Source: Aquificales bacterium (GTDB taxonomy: Bacteria; Aquificota; Aquificia; Aquificales; Aquificaceae). From it: a stretch of 19,517 nt of DNA. The notes below the pieces were generated by a model, which saw nothing but the letters and a program-made list of their open reading frames with translations, was not told the DNA's origin and searched no databases. The stretch is taken from the NCBI GenBank assembly GCA_015491275.1, contig WFWF01000050.1, forward strand, positions 1 to 19,517, written 5' to 3'. A program made the translations under genes and the position numbers. Positions 13,670 through 19,517 of the stretch are shown in pieces (position 1 is the first letter of the stretch; every line of letters begins with the position of its first letter).

Positions 13670-15268
13670 ATGAACGAGTTTGAAAAGTTGCTTGAGAAAT
13701 CTTTGAGTGAAGAGGTGAAATTTTACAAGGGGAAGGTTGTAAGGGGGAATATAGTTAAAGTTACCGACAGGTATATATTTGTAGATATAGGATTTAAGAT
13801 TGAGGGGGTCATACCCAAGGAAGAGCTGCCCTATGCTAAAGAGGGTCAGGAGATTGAAGCTGTTGTGGTAAGGTTCTCTCCGAGGATTGAGAATCCTCTC
13901 CTTTCCTACCAGCTTATAGCCCAACAAAAGGGGTTGGAGAAAATAAGAAAAGCTTATTCTGAAGGCAAAGTTCTTAATGCGACGGTTGAAAAGAAAACGA
14001 AAGGTGGTTATATCGTTGATATTGAAGGAATAAAAGCTTTTATGCCTTTTGAAGAAACGGGGCGTAAAGTATCCGAAGGTAAGCAAGTTAGGGTAAAGGT
14101 TTTAAATATAGTTGTTCAAAAGGGTAAGGCAAAGATTACCGTATCCCAAAAGGCTTATCTTGATGAGGAGAAGGAAAGGCGGAAGGCGGAGCTTTTAAAA
14201 CATATCAAATCCGGCGATGTTGTGGAGGGGAAAGTAATAAAGATAGATCAGAACAAGGGTATTACTTTGCTTGTTGAAGGTGTTATAAGGGCATTCCTTC
14301 CTAAGGAAGAGCTGAGTTGGGGTAGGGATAGGAATCCTTTTCACTATGCTGAAATAGGGGAAACCATGAAGGTAAAGGTTGATAGACTTAGTAAGGATAA
14401 GAGTTTTCTGTTTGTAAGTTATAGAAAGCTTAAGGGGGATCCGTGGCAGTCCGCTGATCAAAAGTATAAGGTCGGATCTACTGTAGAAGGAAAGATTGTG
14501 GGATTGACACCCAAAGGTGCATGGGTTGAAATTGAAGAGGGTGTGGAAGGCTTTATTCCCAATGAGGAGGTAAGCTGGGAAGGGAATAAGGAGTTAAATA
14601 AGGGTGATACGGTAAAAGCCAAGGTAATAAATATTGATATACAAAAAAGAAGGATGCTTTTGAGTATAAAGCAAGCCCTTCCTAAGCCATGGGAAGAATT
14701 TATCAAGGAGAATCCCGCAGGTAGTAAGGTCCGCGGTAAAGTTGAAAAAATAGAAAAGGGAAGAGCTATAGTTAACTTGGGTAGTAAAGTTAAAGGTGTT
14801 ATATACAGAAGGGATCTTTCATGGACGAAACCTTCACCCATTGAGGAAGTATTGAAGGAAGGGGAAGAGAGGGAATTTGCGGTTATAGGGCTTGACGGCA
14901 ATTTTGTTAAACTTAGTATAAAGCATCTTACTCCTAATCCGTGGGAGGTTATATCTCAAAAATATAAAGTAGGTGATGTTCTAAAGTTAAGGGTTAAAGA
15001 TGTAATGTCTTTCGGTGCATTCCTGGAGCTTCCTGAAGGTGTTGACGGTCTTCTTCCCTATTCTGAAAAACCGAGGGATATGAAGCTTGAGAAAGGTCAG
15101 GAGGTGGAGGTAAAGATAATTGATTTGAACCCTGCGGAAAAGAAGCTTACCTTCAGTATAAACGCCCTTTCTGGCAAGGAGGAAGAAGAGGAAAGCTTTA
15201 TAGTTACGAATGACACGGGGGCAGGTTTTAAACTCAGTGAAATACTAAAGAAAAAGTGGAAAACATGA
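13670..15268 (+). CDS. rpsA: 30S ribosomal protein S1 (six S1 repeats)
   Basis: Binds mRNA and helps bring it to the 30S subunit. With the ATG at 13670 the protein has 532 aa and six S1 RNA-binding repeats at about residues 20-85, 100-162, 181-254, 268-335, 352-420 and 434-500, each with a strand like 'GxVxxIxxxGxxVxxxxGVxGFIP'. The clearest are 'VEGKIVGLTPKGAWVEIEEGVEGFIPNEEVSW' and 'LKLRVKDVMSFGAFLELPEGVDGLLP'. The tail is acidic (GKEEEEESF), then 'GFKLSEILKKKWKT'. A TTG at 13658 opens the frame four codons earlier, but GGAGGT at 13660-13665 overlaps it and is 4-5 bp before the ATG, so the ATG was chosen. An HU-family gene follows, as ihfB follows rpsA in E. coli. Confidence 0.95.
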   Translation: MNEFEKLLEKSLSEEVKFYKGKVVRGNIVKVTDRYIFVDIGFKIEGVIPKEELPYAKEGQEIEAVVVRFSPRIENPLLSYQLIAQQKGLEKIRKAYSEGKVLNATVEKKTKGGYIVDIEGIKAFMPFEETGRKVSEGKQVRVKVLNIVVQKGKAKITVSQKAYLDEEKERRKAELLKHIKSGDVVEGKVIKIDQNKGITLLVEGVIRAFLPKEELSWGRDRNPFHYAEIGETMKVKVDRLSKDKSFLFVSYRKLKGDPWQSADQKYKVGSTVEGKIVGLTPKGAWVEIEEGVEGFIPNEEVSWEGNKELNKGDTVKAKVINIDIQKRRMLLSIKQALPKPWEEFIKENPAGSKVRGKVEKIEKGRAIVNLGSKVKGVIYRRDLSWTKPSPIEEVLKEGEEREFAVIGLDGNFVKLSIKHLTPNPWEVISQKYKVGDVLKLRVKDVMSFGAFLELPEGVDGLLPYSEKPRDMKLEKGQEVEVKIIDLNPAEKKLTFSINALSGKEEEEESFIVTNDTGAGFKLSEILKKKWKT

Positions 15269-15282
15269 AAGGGTTACCCTTC

Positions 15283-15291
15283 TGGTATAAT
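15283..15291 (+). promoter_or_regulatory. extended -10 promoter of the HU-family gene
   Basis: TGG-TATAAT (15283-15291) fits TGnTATAAT, 15 bp after the rpsA stop codon. The predicted start near 15298 leaves a leader of about 52 nt with AGGAG at 15338-15342. No -35 box is visible. The HU gene and the tRNA behind it could use it. Confidence 0.55.
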
Positions 15292-15349
15292 AGCAATGTT
15301 GTAGTGTTTTTCTGCCTGTTAAATATGTTTTATCCATAGGAGTGCTGGT

Positions 15350-15646
15350 ATGACAAAGAAGGATATAGCGGAACAGATTGCTGATGCGGAGGATGTATTC
15401 CTTTCAAAGAAGGATGTTTACAGAATTGTAAGTCATGTCTTTGATATTATTGAGAACAGTCTGAGGTCTTATGAAAAGGTTCAGATATCTGGATTCGGAA
15501 CCTTTGTGGTGAAAAGGAGGAAGGCTAAGATAGGAAGGAATCCTAAGACGGGTGAAGAGGTGCCGGTCCCAGACAGGTATGTTCTCGTCTTCAAACCCAG
15601 CTATAAGATGTTAAATATGATTGATATGATGAGAAAAAGAAAATAA
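15350..15646 (+). CDS. HU/IHF-family DNA-binding protein
   Basis: A 98-aa histone-like protein that bends DNA as a dimer. The N-terminal helices ('TKKDIAEQIADAEDVFLSKKDVYRIVSHVFDIIENSLRSYEKV') are followed by 'QISGFGTFVVKRRKAKIGRNPKTGEEVPVP', the family signature with the DNA-intercalating Pro in 'RNPKTGE', then 'VLVFKPSYKMLNMI'. An extended acidic first loop and the position next to rpsA recall IHF-beta, but HU and IHF cannot be separated reliably by eye. AGGAG sits 7 bp before the ATG. tRNA-Pro follows 15 bp after the stop. Confidence 0.93.
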   Translation: MTKKDIAEQIADAEDVFLSKKDVYRIVSHVFDIIENSLRSYEKVQISGFGTFVVKRRKAKIGRNPKTGEEVPVPDRYVLVFKPSYKMLNMIDMMRKRK

Positions 15647-15661
15647 TTTATTTAAAACCTT

Positions 15662-15734
15662 CGGGGTGTGGCGCAGGTGGCAGCGCGCAGGCATGGGGGG
15701 CCTGAGGTCCCGGGTTCAAGTCCCGGCACCCCGA
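15662..15734 (+). tRNA. tRNA-Pro (anticodon GGG)
   Basis: A full cloverleaf can be drawn: acceptor CGGGGTG/CACCCCG, D stem GCGC/GCGC with loop AGGTGGCA, anticodon stem CAGGC/GCCTG with loop ATGGGGG (anticodon GGG at 15695-15697), T stem CCGGG/CCCGG with loop TTCAAGT, discriminator A at 15734. The C1-G72 closing pair and G35-G36 are typical of bacterial tRNA-Pro. The 3' CCA is not encoded. It lies 15 bp after the HU-family gene on the same strand and ends on the base before the stop codon of the convergent bcsS-like gene. Confidence 0.96.
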
Positions 15735-16409
15735 TTAAAACCCCACATAAAAATCTATTCCGCCGTATATACTTTTACCTGCGGAGCTGTCTTTATAGCC
15801 CGCCCTTAGCAGTATGGAATAGTTTGATTTTGCAAACTCAACGGTAGGAGCAAACTGGAAAGCTCTGTAATCGTAGTTGCCTTGACCTATGAATTCCGTG
15901 CCGAATCGGAAATTATTGAAGTATATGCCTTTTGATATTCTTAGCCTTCCCCACAGATAGGATGTGCTTGTGCTGTAGCTTCCCACCAATGTGACGAGAA
16001 AATTTCTCGGTAAGGGTATGTATGCATCTCCTGTTACAGCAAAACCTTCATACAGCCCTTTTATTTTAACACCGGGCACATCTGGTTTAACAGTGGTATT
16101 CCTTGCTTCCCATCCGGGTATGAGGGAAAAAACACCTACGGGAGACACCCACTTTATTCCTATACCTCCCTGAAAGGAAGGGGCTTCAGCCTTTACCTTG
16201 GTTGATCCAACTTGAAAGGAATAGGCAAGGTAATCCCCGAAGAGTCTTATAGCTACTTTTATATCCTTTTTGATATCAAAGTCTTTTATGATACCCGCGT
16301 AGAAGAACATCTGCTGGGAAGAATCTACCTCACCTCCTCCTATCACATGGAATGAAGCCCCCCACAGGAGGGAGGGCACGGATACTATGGTTAGTATAGT
16401 TCTTTTCAT
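15735..16409 (-). CDS. BcsS-like outer-membrane beta-barrel protein
   Basis: A 224-aa protein with a Sec signal (MKRTILTIVSVPSLLWGASF), then alternating aromatic/polar strands such as 'QQMFFYAGIIKDFD', 'IKVAIRLFGDYLAYSFQVG', 'SFQGGIGIKWVSP', 'NFLVTLVGSYSTSTSYLWGRLRI', 'NFRFGTEFIGQGNYDYRAFQFAPTVEF' and a final 'KSIYGGIDFYVGF' ending in Phe, as expected for an outer-membrane barrel. The pattern and partner resemble BcsS, an accessory protein of bacterial cellulose operons. The ATG overlaps the bcsA-like stop by 4 bp (ATGA), so the two are translated together. A role in polymer passage or surface attachment is inferred from context. The family name is a resemblance only; barrel topology is better supported. 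Confidence 0.68.
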   Translation of the reverse strand: MKRTILTIVSVPSLLWGASFHVIGGGEVDSSQQMFFYAGIIKDFDIKKDIKVAIRLFGDYLAYSFQVGSTKVKAEAPSFQGGIGIKWVSPVGVFSLIPGWEARNTTVKPDVPGVKIKGLYEGFAVTGDAYIPLPRNFLVTLVGSYSTSTSYLWGRLRISKGIYFNNFRFGTEFIGQGNYDYRAFQFAPTVEFAKSNYSILLRAGYKDSSAGKSIYGGIDFYVGF

Positions 16410-18574
16410 AGCATACTCCTCACAGCTGTTACAAGTTTATCCTTTTCCATACTTGTTACAAGGACACCTTCATATTTTAAGCCGTATCTGTAAACTTTCA
16501 TACCGTAAAAGTCTAACTCTTCTTCCCACACAACGGTTGCACTTCTCGGATATTCCCTCTTATTTATCATAAAGCTTACCTTTTTGAGGTTCTCCGGTAG
16601 CCTGGTGTGAGTTACTATTTTCATACCGCCTTCGCTCATATCCTCGGTGGCAAAGGGTATGAATTTGCCGTCAAGCAGGATGATGCCCGGTATCTTTATC
16701 CTGTATCTGTCCTTTTTCCTCCTGAACAGTCTTCCTTTAAGCAGGTCATATACGAAGGATAGGGGGGTGGGGAAGGGTGTGTTTGCATCACGCATAAGTT
16801 TTAGAACCGCGAATCTGAAATTGAAGGTGGTTATTTTATCCTTAAGTTCCGTAGAAAGGTTTTCAAACATCAGTCCTACCCTATACATACCCGTGTCTTC
16901 TTCCTTCTGTATTCTTAACACTTTACCCTCAACGGTTATCCTCTCTGCTTTGTAAATAAGCCTCAGATTAACCTTTTCTCCGGGAGATATGTACCTCGTT
17001 GATATAACGGATGCTCCTCCGGTACTCAGGTCATTCACAACAACTGCGGTGGGGTTGCCGTTAACGAGGACCGCGGGGAAGTTTACCGGAAATCTGAACT
17101 CCTTCCTTCTCTGGATTTTCTTGAAGGACCAGATGATAAATCCCAGTATAAAGGAACTGTTAACGACCGCCCAAAATATGTTTGCTATATAAAGATCTTT
17201 GTAGGGCAAATTCTTAAAGTTTAGCAATGCTACCGCAACACCCAATATACTGAGGACAACGACCGCTATCTGGGGTATAAGTTCGGAGGGATTTGTCCTT
17301 CCAGTGTTTGATTTATCTGTAACCTTGAAGGGTATCCTATTCAGTTTAAGGGCTGATATTATATACTTTGCCAATAATACAAACTTTACCGCATTGTACT
17401 GTTCAAAGAAGGATAGCTTTCCGTAACCCCTTGACATTTCAATAACCGCCCATATGGAAAATGTAAAGTGGGGTATGAAGTATGTGAGAAATTCGTATAT
17501 GCTCCTTCCGTAAATGGGATATATGTGCATTGTTAAAACTATTATGGGGGCTATGTAATATATAAACTTTTGAAGACCGTCAAAGAAGTGTACTATGGAA
17601 AAGAAGTAGCTTATTCTTTGATTTAATGTGAGACCTTTCTTTATGAGGGGATTGTCCTTGCTGAAGAAAAGCTGTATTGCCCCAACACCCCATCTTTCCC
17701 TCTGGGTGAAGAAGGGTTTATAGGTGGACGGAGATAGTCCGTAAGCTAAGGGTTCGTTATGATAGACGGATTTCCATCCTTTGGCGTGTAATCTAATAGA
17801 TGTATGTATGTCCTCGGTAACCGTCCCTGTTGCAAAACCGCCTATATCTTCCAATGCCTTCCTTCTCAGGACCGCACAACTTCCGCAGAAAAATGCTGCA
17901 TTGAATCTGTCCTTACCCGGCAATATAACCCTGAAGAACAGATTCGGCTCCGCCCATACCCTTCCGTTCTTTTCCTTATGTTGGAAGGAATCAATGTTAT
18001 AAAAGTCTTGAGGGGTTTGAACGAAGGCTACCTTTTCGTCTGTAAAGTATCCGAGAGTTTTATCAAGAAAGTCCGGTTCCGGTACATGGTCCGCGTCAAA
18101 TACAGCTATAAAATCACCGTCTGTGTATTTGAGGGCATTGTTGAGATTACCCGCCTTTGCGTGTTTATTATCCTTTCTTGATATGTAGCCTATCCCGAGT
18201 TCTTCCGCCAGCTTTTTAACTTCTTCTCTGTTACCGTCGTCAAGAACATAAGTTTTATGGGGATATCTTATATTTTTACACCCTATTAGTGTTTTTCTGA
18301 GTATTTCAATGTCCTCATTTAGGGTGGGTACGAACACATCCACCTTCAAGCCATCGGGAGGAGGCGGTGCCTTTCTCTTTTTGAGGGTCCATGCGGTATA
18401 AACAAAATTAAGGGTCATAAGGAAGCCGAATAACTCCGCACCATAAAGTGCTATGGAGAACAGAAGGGCATCTGGATTTAAAGTGTTTAATCTCCATATA
18501 AGATAGGTGCTTGAGAAAAAGATGAAAAGAAGTGCTACGGTTCTTCTGTAAACTTCAAGCTTTCCGTTTTCCAT
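16406..18574 (-). CDS. bcsA: cellulose synthase catalytic subunit-like glycosyltransferase with two PilZ domains
   Basis: An inner-membrane processive family-2 glycosyltransferase (722 aa) expected to polymerise a beta-glucan from a UDP-sugar and extrude it. Two N-terminal membrane helices (about 11-30 and 35-62) precede the catalytic domain: VLDDG (110-114), DAD (160-162), the FFCGS loop (228-232), TED (253-255) and QRERW (291-295). Membrane helices at about 320-410 and 430-485 flank the gating-loop motif FKVTDK (416-421), typical of BcsA. The C-terminus then carries a PilZ domain with R490xxxR494 and D515xSxxG, and a second PilZ domain with R619xxxR623 and D645xSxxG; ordinary BcsA has one. 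A GGAGGG Shine-Dalgarno and a sigma-54 promoter precede it. No BcsB, BcsZ or BcsC is in the window, so another beta-glycan cannot be ruled out. Confidence 0.9.
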   Translation of the reverse strand: MENGKLEVYRRTVALLFIFFSSTYLIWRLNTLNPDALLFSIALYGAELFGFLMTLNFVYTAWTLKKRKAPPPPDGLKVDVFVPTLNEDIEILRKTLIGCKNIRYPHKTYVLDDGNREEVKKLAEELGIGYISRKDNKHAKAGNLNNALKYTDGDFIAVFDADHVPEPDFLDKTLGYFTDEKVAFVQTPQDFYNIDSFQHKEKNGRVWAEPNLFFRVILPGKDRFNAAFFCGSCAVLRRKALEDIGGFATGTVTEDIHTSIRLHAKGWKSVYHNEPLAYGLSPSTYKPFFTQRERWGVGAIQLFFSKDNPLIKKGLTLNQRISYFFSIVHFFDGLQKFIYYIAPIIVLTMHIYPIYGRSIYEFLTYFIPHFTFSIWAVIEMSRGYGKLSFFEQYNAVKFVLLAKYIISALKLNRIPFKVTDKSNTGRTNPSELIPQIAVVVLSILGVAVALLNFKNLPYKDLYIANIFWAVVNSSFILGFIIWSFKKIQRRKEFRFPVNFPAVLVNGNPTAVVVNDLSTGGASVISTRYISPGEKVNLRLIYKAERITVEGKVLRIQKEEDTGMYRVGLMFENLSTELKDKITTFNFRFAVLKLMRDANTPFPTPLSFVYDLLKGRLFRRKKDRYRIKIPGIILLDGKFIPFATEDMSEGGMKIVTHTRLPENLKKVSFMINKREYPRSATVVWEEELDFYGMKVYRYGLKYEGVLVTSMEKDKLVTAVRSML

Positions 18575-18608
18575 TTCCTAACCCTCCGTTTTCTGTCAAT
18601 TTTTTAAT

Positions 18609-18624
18609 AGCAACAACCGTGCCA
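18609..18624 (-). promoter_or_regulatory. sigma-54 (RpoN) promoter of the bcsA-bcsS operon
   Basis: Read on the minus strand, TGGCACG-GTTG-TTGCT is a perfect match to the RpoN consensus TGGCACG-R-N3-TTGC-W, with correct -24/-12 spacing. The predicted start is near 18598, giving a leader of about 24 nt that contains the GGAGGG Shine-Dalgarno. No competing gene reads through the site. A weaker sigma-70-like pair, TTACAT-18-TATAAC (18654-18659 and 18630-18635), lies just upstream. Confidence 0.85.
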
Positions 18625-18696
18625 TATATGTTATATCGTAAGTTATTGACAAAATGTAAGTATCTATTGATTATCATATTTTTAAAAGAAGAGAAG

Positions 18697-18713
18697 TGTA
18701 AACATCTTTTACA
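18697..18713. promoter_or_regulatory. palindromic operator 1 (TGTAAA-N5-TTTACA)
   Basis: TGTAAACATCTTTTACA is a perfect 6-bp inverted repeat with a 5-bp spacer. Its centre is about 107 bp upstream of the predicted sigma-54 start of the bcsA-like operon, a usual distance for enhancer-binding-protein sites. Confidence 0.65.
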
Positions 18714-18767
18714 AATGGAGTGACTGAGATGATATATTTTTATTGGAGCAGTGCACTTTGAGGTTGC

Positions 18768-18784
18768 TGTAAATTATTTTTACA
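18768..18784. promoter_or_regulatory. palindromic operator 2 (TGTAAA-N5-TTTACA)
   Basis: TGTAAATTATTTTTACA has the same half-sites and the same 5-bp spacer length as operator 1. Its centre is about 178 bp upstream of the predicted start and 71 bp (close to seven helical turns) from operator 1. Confidence 0.65.
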
Positions 18785-18787
18785 CTG

Positions 18788-18804
18788 CGTAAATCATATT
18801 TACA
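18788..18804. promoter_or_regulatory. palindromic operator 3 (CGTAAA-N5-TTTACA)
   Basis: CGTAAATCATATTTACA is the same palindrome with one mismatch. Its centre is 20 bp, about two helical turns, from operator 2, so two dimers could sit side by side on one face. It overlaps the stop codon of the FlhB-like gene. Confidence 0.6.
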
Positions 18805-19063
18805 ATCCTTTTTTCACATGTTTTACAAAAACAAGTATCTGTGCTATTGCCTTGTAAAGCTCGGGAGGTATCTCTTCATAAATCTCCATGTTTATCATGG
18901 CGTTTACAAGATCCGTGTCTTCAACCACAGGTATATTATTTTCTTTTGCGAGTTTTATTATCCTTTCTGCTATAGATCCCTCGCCTTTAGCCACTATCTT
19001 AGGTGCCCTGTCCCTATCTGGATCGTATCTCAAAGCTATTGCCTTCTTCTTTTTCTCTTCCAT
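18800..19063 (-). CDS. stand-alone FlhB C-terminal domain protein (FlhB2/YlqH type)
   Basis: An 87-aa protein homologous to the cytoplasmic C-terminal domain of the export switch FlhB (EscU/YscU family), with no membrane part. 'AIALRYDPDRDRAPKIVAKGEGSIAERIIKLAKENNIPVVEDTDLVNAM' parallels the FlhB_C 'VALxYDxxxxxAPxVxAKGxGxxAxxIxxxAxxxxIPxxxxxxLA' pattern, and 'YEEIPPELYKAIAQILVFVKHV' is the family end. The autocleavage motif NPTH of full-length FlhB is absent, DPDR standing there, so self-cleavage is not expected. Such short homologues occur in many flagellated bacteria next to a FliK-like gene and are thought to affect export specificity. The ATG follows the upstream stop by 2 bp, with GAGGG in the overlap region. 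It reads towards the bcsA-like gene, 225 bp away. Confidence 0.85.
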   Translation of the reverse strand: MEEKKKKAIALRYDPDRDRAPKIVAKGEGSIAERIIKLAKENNIPVVEDTDLVNAMINMEIYEEIPPELYKAIAQILVFVKHVKKGL

Positions 19064-19065
19064 GC

Positions 19066-19517
19066 CTATACCCTCAGATGAAAGGTTCCCTCTTCAAATT
19101 CGCTTTTAATAAGATTGTCAAAGTTTTCCTTGGATTCCACCCTCACTTCAAATATACCGAGATTAAGATCCGCTTCCCCGAACAATTTTTTGAGTGTGTC
19201 CTTTTCCCTTTCTATCCTTCTTCCGAGCCTTTCTATATCAGTAAAGAATCTTAGATTAATAAGATCAGGTTTGTTTCTTGAAGCTTCCATCAATATACCG
19301 AGGAAACCCTCATCATAAATAAAGTTAAAGAATATCCTGTAATTATCTTTTAAAGAGACGAAAAGTGAACCTTTAGACCCCTCATAGTTAAAGGGTACCG
19401 CAAATTTTTTACCCCTTTCAGAAAGTATGAAATGTTGAAGCAGATTTATAAATTTCAGCCCCTCCATGTATTTACCGAAGGTACTTTCCATCCATTTCAA
19501 AAGAGACGGATTATCAA
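19066..19517 (-). CDS. possible FliK-like (YlqG-type) protein, C-terminal part (5' end outside window)
   Basis: The frame is open from the stop at 19066 to the right edge. A TTG at 19500 could start it, but in-frame codons continue upstream (DNPSLLKWMES...), so the gene probably begins outside the window. The visible roughly 150 residues are a compact alpha/beta domain: 'SKGSLFVSLKDNYRIFFNFIYDEGFLGILMEASRNKPDLINLRFFTDIERLGRRIEREKDTL' followed by 'LNLGIFEVRV' and 'FHLRV'. The strand-helix-strand order, with a helix that would place the chain before 'LGRRIEREKDTLKKLFGEADL', resembles the C-terminal domain of hook-length control proteins. Position directly upstream of an FlhB C-domain gene, as in ylqG-ylqH of Bacillus, supports this. 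The assignment rests mostly on neighbourhood. Confidence 0.5.
   Translation of the reverse strand, partial: DNPSLLKWMESTFGKYMEGLKFINLLQHFILSERGKKFAVPFNYEGSKGSLFVSLKDNYRIFFNFIYDEGFLGILMEASRNKPDLINLRFFTDIERLGRRIEREKDTLKKLFGEADLNLGIFEVRVESKENFDNLIKSEFEEGTFHLRV

Noticed and set aside
15662..15734. tRNA gene as an integration site for a mobile element
   Set aside because: No direct repeat of the tRNA 3' end, no integrase and no foreign-looking genes are found in the window.
18646..18677. Plus-strand sigma-70 promoter (TTGACA with TATCAT)
   Set aside because: The spacing is 20 bp and no gene lies downstream on the plus strand.
18532..18723. 63-codon plus-strand ORF across the bcsA promoter
   Set aside because: It is antisense to the bcsA start and promoter, has no Shine-Dalgarno, and its composition is that of an AT-rich intergenic region.
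18768..18804. Hairpin terminator after the FlhB-like gene
   Set aside because: The inverted repeats are AT-rich with 6-bp stems and no T tract in the right place. The same pattern recurs at 18697-18713, away from any gene end, so an operator explains it better.

Overview
The window looks like chromosomal DNA from a thermophilic member of the Aquificales (Aquificaceae-like). This is inferred from protein style (Lys/Glu-rich, compact proteins), moderate GC, very tight gene packing, housekeeping genes such as atpA and hslU standing away from their usual partners, and a DsrE/F/H plus TusA sulfur-relay set. The genus cannot be fixed from the sequence alone. No insertion sequence, prophage or CRISPR array is visible. 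No gap between genes exceeds about 225 bases, counting the 55-codon ORF at 2592.

Layout. (1) Positions 1-2489, minus strand: an exported pair, a divergent DUF1800-like lipoprotein followed by a Tat-signal DUF1501-like protein cut by the left edge. (2) 2592-5506, plus: a possible 55-residue membrane peptide, a di-haem cytochrome c peroxidase with a clear sigma-70 promoter, then five very close or overlapping genes: TusA, DsrE/TusD, DsrF/TusC, DsrH/TusB and a QueD-type carboxy-tetrahydropterin synthase. (3) 5541-8653, plus: atpA, a DUF72 protein, panD, and a rhodanese with its own near-consensus promoter. (4) 8643-11154, minus: glyA and an overlapping EAL-HDOD protein. (5) 11257-11745, plus: a V4R-domain protein abutting (6) 11746-13546, minus: an unrecognised 150-aa gene and hslU. 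(7) 13670-15734, plus: six-repeat ribosomal protein S1, an HU/IHF-family protein and tRNA-Pro(GGG). (8) 15735-18574, minus: a cellulose-synthase-like operon, BcsA with two PilZ domains plus a BcsS-like outer-membrane protein. (9) 18800-19517, minus: a stand-alone FlhB C-terminal-domain protein and a partial gene upstream of it that may be FliK-like.

The most interesting part is 18575-18804. Upstream of the bcsA-like gene is a perfect match to the sigma-54 promoter consensus (TGGCACG-N4-TTGCT). It is correctly spaced from a Shine-Dalgarno sequence and start codon. Roughly 107, 178 and 198 bp upstream of the predicted transcription start are three 17-bp palindromes of the form TGTAAA-N5-TTTACA (one with a single mismatch). 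This is the classical layout of a promoter driven by a sigma-54 enhancer-binding protein. The gene it controls carries two complete c-di-GMP-binding motif sets. The reading is an exopolysaccharide synthase under two layers of control, RpoN plus an enhancer-binding protein at transcription and c-di-GMP at the enzyme, beside flagellar export genes.

The start codons of glyA, the rhodanese and S1 were moved from the longest ORF to positions supported by a Shine-Dalgarno sequence.
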